Shown here piece after piece: positions 13,957 to 14,513 of a stretch of 14,513 nt of DNA. Under the pieces are notes generated by a model. That model did no database searches. It was not told the origin of the DNA and saw only the letters and a list, made by a program, of their open reading frames with translations. How positions within the stretch are numbered: position 1 is the first letter of the stretch; each line of letters starts with the position of its first letter. The position numbers were made by a program, and so were the translations under genes. Origin of the DNA: an uncultured Oscillospiraceae bacterium (GTDB lineage Bacteria; Bacillota; Clostridia; Oscillospirales; Ruminococcaceae); assembly GCA_934446565.1 (NCBI GenBank), contig CAKSEO010000056.1, positions 1 through 14,513 of the forward strand. Reading direction: 5' to 3'.

Positions 13957-14206
13957 GGTGATACCTCGAATATAATAAAGAAATACATTATTACTATACC
14001 ATAAAGTCGGAGAAAACGCTATAGGTTTACGAGAAAATGTGTTAAAATAAATAAAAAAGAATTAGTTGTTTGTGAATAAACGCCAGTTGATAAGTTAAAG
14101 CAGTGTAAAAAATGAGATTCTGTTGTGCGTTTTGCTGCTTAATGTTGATAAAAAGTTGATTATATAGGGCATATGTTACGAATGAAAAAAACTTTTCAAA
14201 AAAGTG
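13957..14206. other. AT-rich divergent intergenic region
   Basis: This spans the start of the efflux operon (leftward) and the rRNA-type promoters (rightward). I see no coding sequence. AAGCAG near 14098 and CTGCTT near 14137 can pair together with adjacent A and T runs to form a long-looped hairpin of unclear meaning. The A-rich run 14184-14205 just before the first promoter has UP-element character. Confidence 0.5.
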
Positions 14207-14235
14207 TTGACTTTTGTCGATGAAGGTGATATAAT
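14207..14235 (+). promoter_or_regulatory. rRNA-type tandem promoter 1
   Basis: TTGACT (14207-14212), a 17-bp spacer and TATAAT (14230-14235) with an extended -10 (GTGATATAAT). Confidence 0.88.
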
Positions 14236-14280
14236 AGACAAGCACTCGAGATGAGAGCACAACGAAAGCGAAAAGGTCAC

Positions 14281-14321
14281 AAAAAACTTTGAAAAAAGTT
14301 TTAAAAACCTCTTGACAAACT
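14281..14321 (+). repeat. 41-bp direct repeat, copy 1
   Basis: It is identical to 14395-14435, 114 bp apart. It comprises an A-rich AAAACTTT-GAAA-AAAGTTTT hairpin-like UP segment and a TTGACA -35 box. Confidence 0.95.
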
Positions 14322-14340
14322 CAAGAGAAAGTGATATAAT
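14312..14340 (+). promoter_or_regulatory. rRNA-type tandem promoter 2
   Basis: TTGACA (14312-14317), a 17-bp spacer and TATAAT (14335-14340) with an extended -10 (GTGATATAAT); the -35 lies inside the 41-bp repeat. Confidence 0.92.
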
Positions 14341-14394
14341 ATAAAAGCTTTCGAAAAGAGAGTCGCTTCTTGAAAGTGAATCAAGATGGTTTGA

Positions 14395-14435
14395 AAAAAA
14401 CTTTGAAAAAAGTTTTAAAAACCTCTTGACAAACT
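14395..14435 (+). repeat. 41-bp direct repeat, copy 2
   Basis: It is an exact copy of 14281-14321 and contains the -35 box of the third promoter. Confidence 0.95.
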
Positions 14436-14454
14436 TGAAAAGATGTGATATAAT
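14426..14454 (+). promoter_or_regulatory. rRNA-type tandem promoter 3
   Basis: TTGACA (14426-14431), a 17-bp spacer and TATAAT (14449-14454), again as GTGATATAAT. The sequence that follows to the window end (GCTCCTTGAAAATTG) resembles the leader just before 16S rRNA in Clostridia, so an rRNA operon probably starts to the right. Confidence 0.9.
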
Positions 14455-14513
14455 AACAAAGTCGTCTGAAAGAAATGACAGCGACAGAGTTAAGAAAAGC
14501 TCCTTGAAAATTG

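Overview
The window looks like a chromosomal segment of a Ruminococcus-like Clostridia (Oscillospiraceae). This is inferred from the protein families (3D/G5 cell-wall protein, DacF-type carboxypeptidase, YcdB/YcdC-SLH surface protein, CadC-type metal regulator), Firmicutes-style AAGGAGG ribosome binding sites, TTGACA-17-TATAAT promoters, and a right edge that reads like the tandem-promoter region upstream of an rRNA operon. No phage, transposase, integrase or CRISPR is present.

Layout. (1) 1-2777, minus strand: a secreted YcdB/YcdC-repeat protein with a C-terminal SLH-like segment, preceded by a Nudix hydrolase. Left of the surface gene lies the end of a repeat that recurs inverted at 4644-4717. 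(2) 2778-4541: an AT-rich gap, then a consensus promoter, a structured leader of about 255 nt and a membrane-anchored DUF348-G5-3D cell-wall protein. (3) 4542-4863: a convergent gap filled by seven consecutive hairpins. (4) 4864-8133, minus strand: a four-gene heavy-metal operon in transcription order cadC-type repressor, SAM methyltransferase, free HMA metallochaperone, Zn/Cd/Pb P1B-ATPase. It has a consensus promoter and a perfect 6-2-6 operator. (5) 8220-9383, plus strand: a DacF-like D-Ala-D-Ala carboxypeptidase divergent from the cad operon. (6) 9384-10158: no protein gene. A TTGACA-17-TAAAAT promoter at 9448 and a strong intrinsic terminator at 10071-10094 bracket about 610 nt of structured, non-coding sequence, which I read as a large stand-alone ncRNA. 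(7) 10159-13956, minus strand: a lipoprotein membrane-fusion protein and a large FtsX-type permease with no ATPase gene beside them. (8) 13957-14513: three tandem extended -10 promoters, two of them inside an exact 41-bp direct repeat, probably driving an rRNA operon just outside the window.

How the parts fit. CadC should release the operator on Cd/Pb/Zn binding and so induce the HMA protein and exporter; the methyltransferase is the unexplained member. The 3D protein, the carboxypeptidase and the SLH-like protein are cell-envelope functions. The observations most worth follow-up are the ~610-nt RNA (size and host type suggest a ROOL-like ornate RNA, not proven), the structured leader of the 3D gene whose predicted helices cross near the ribosome binding site, and the modular hairpin array found at gene 3' ends.
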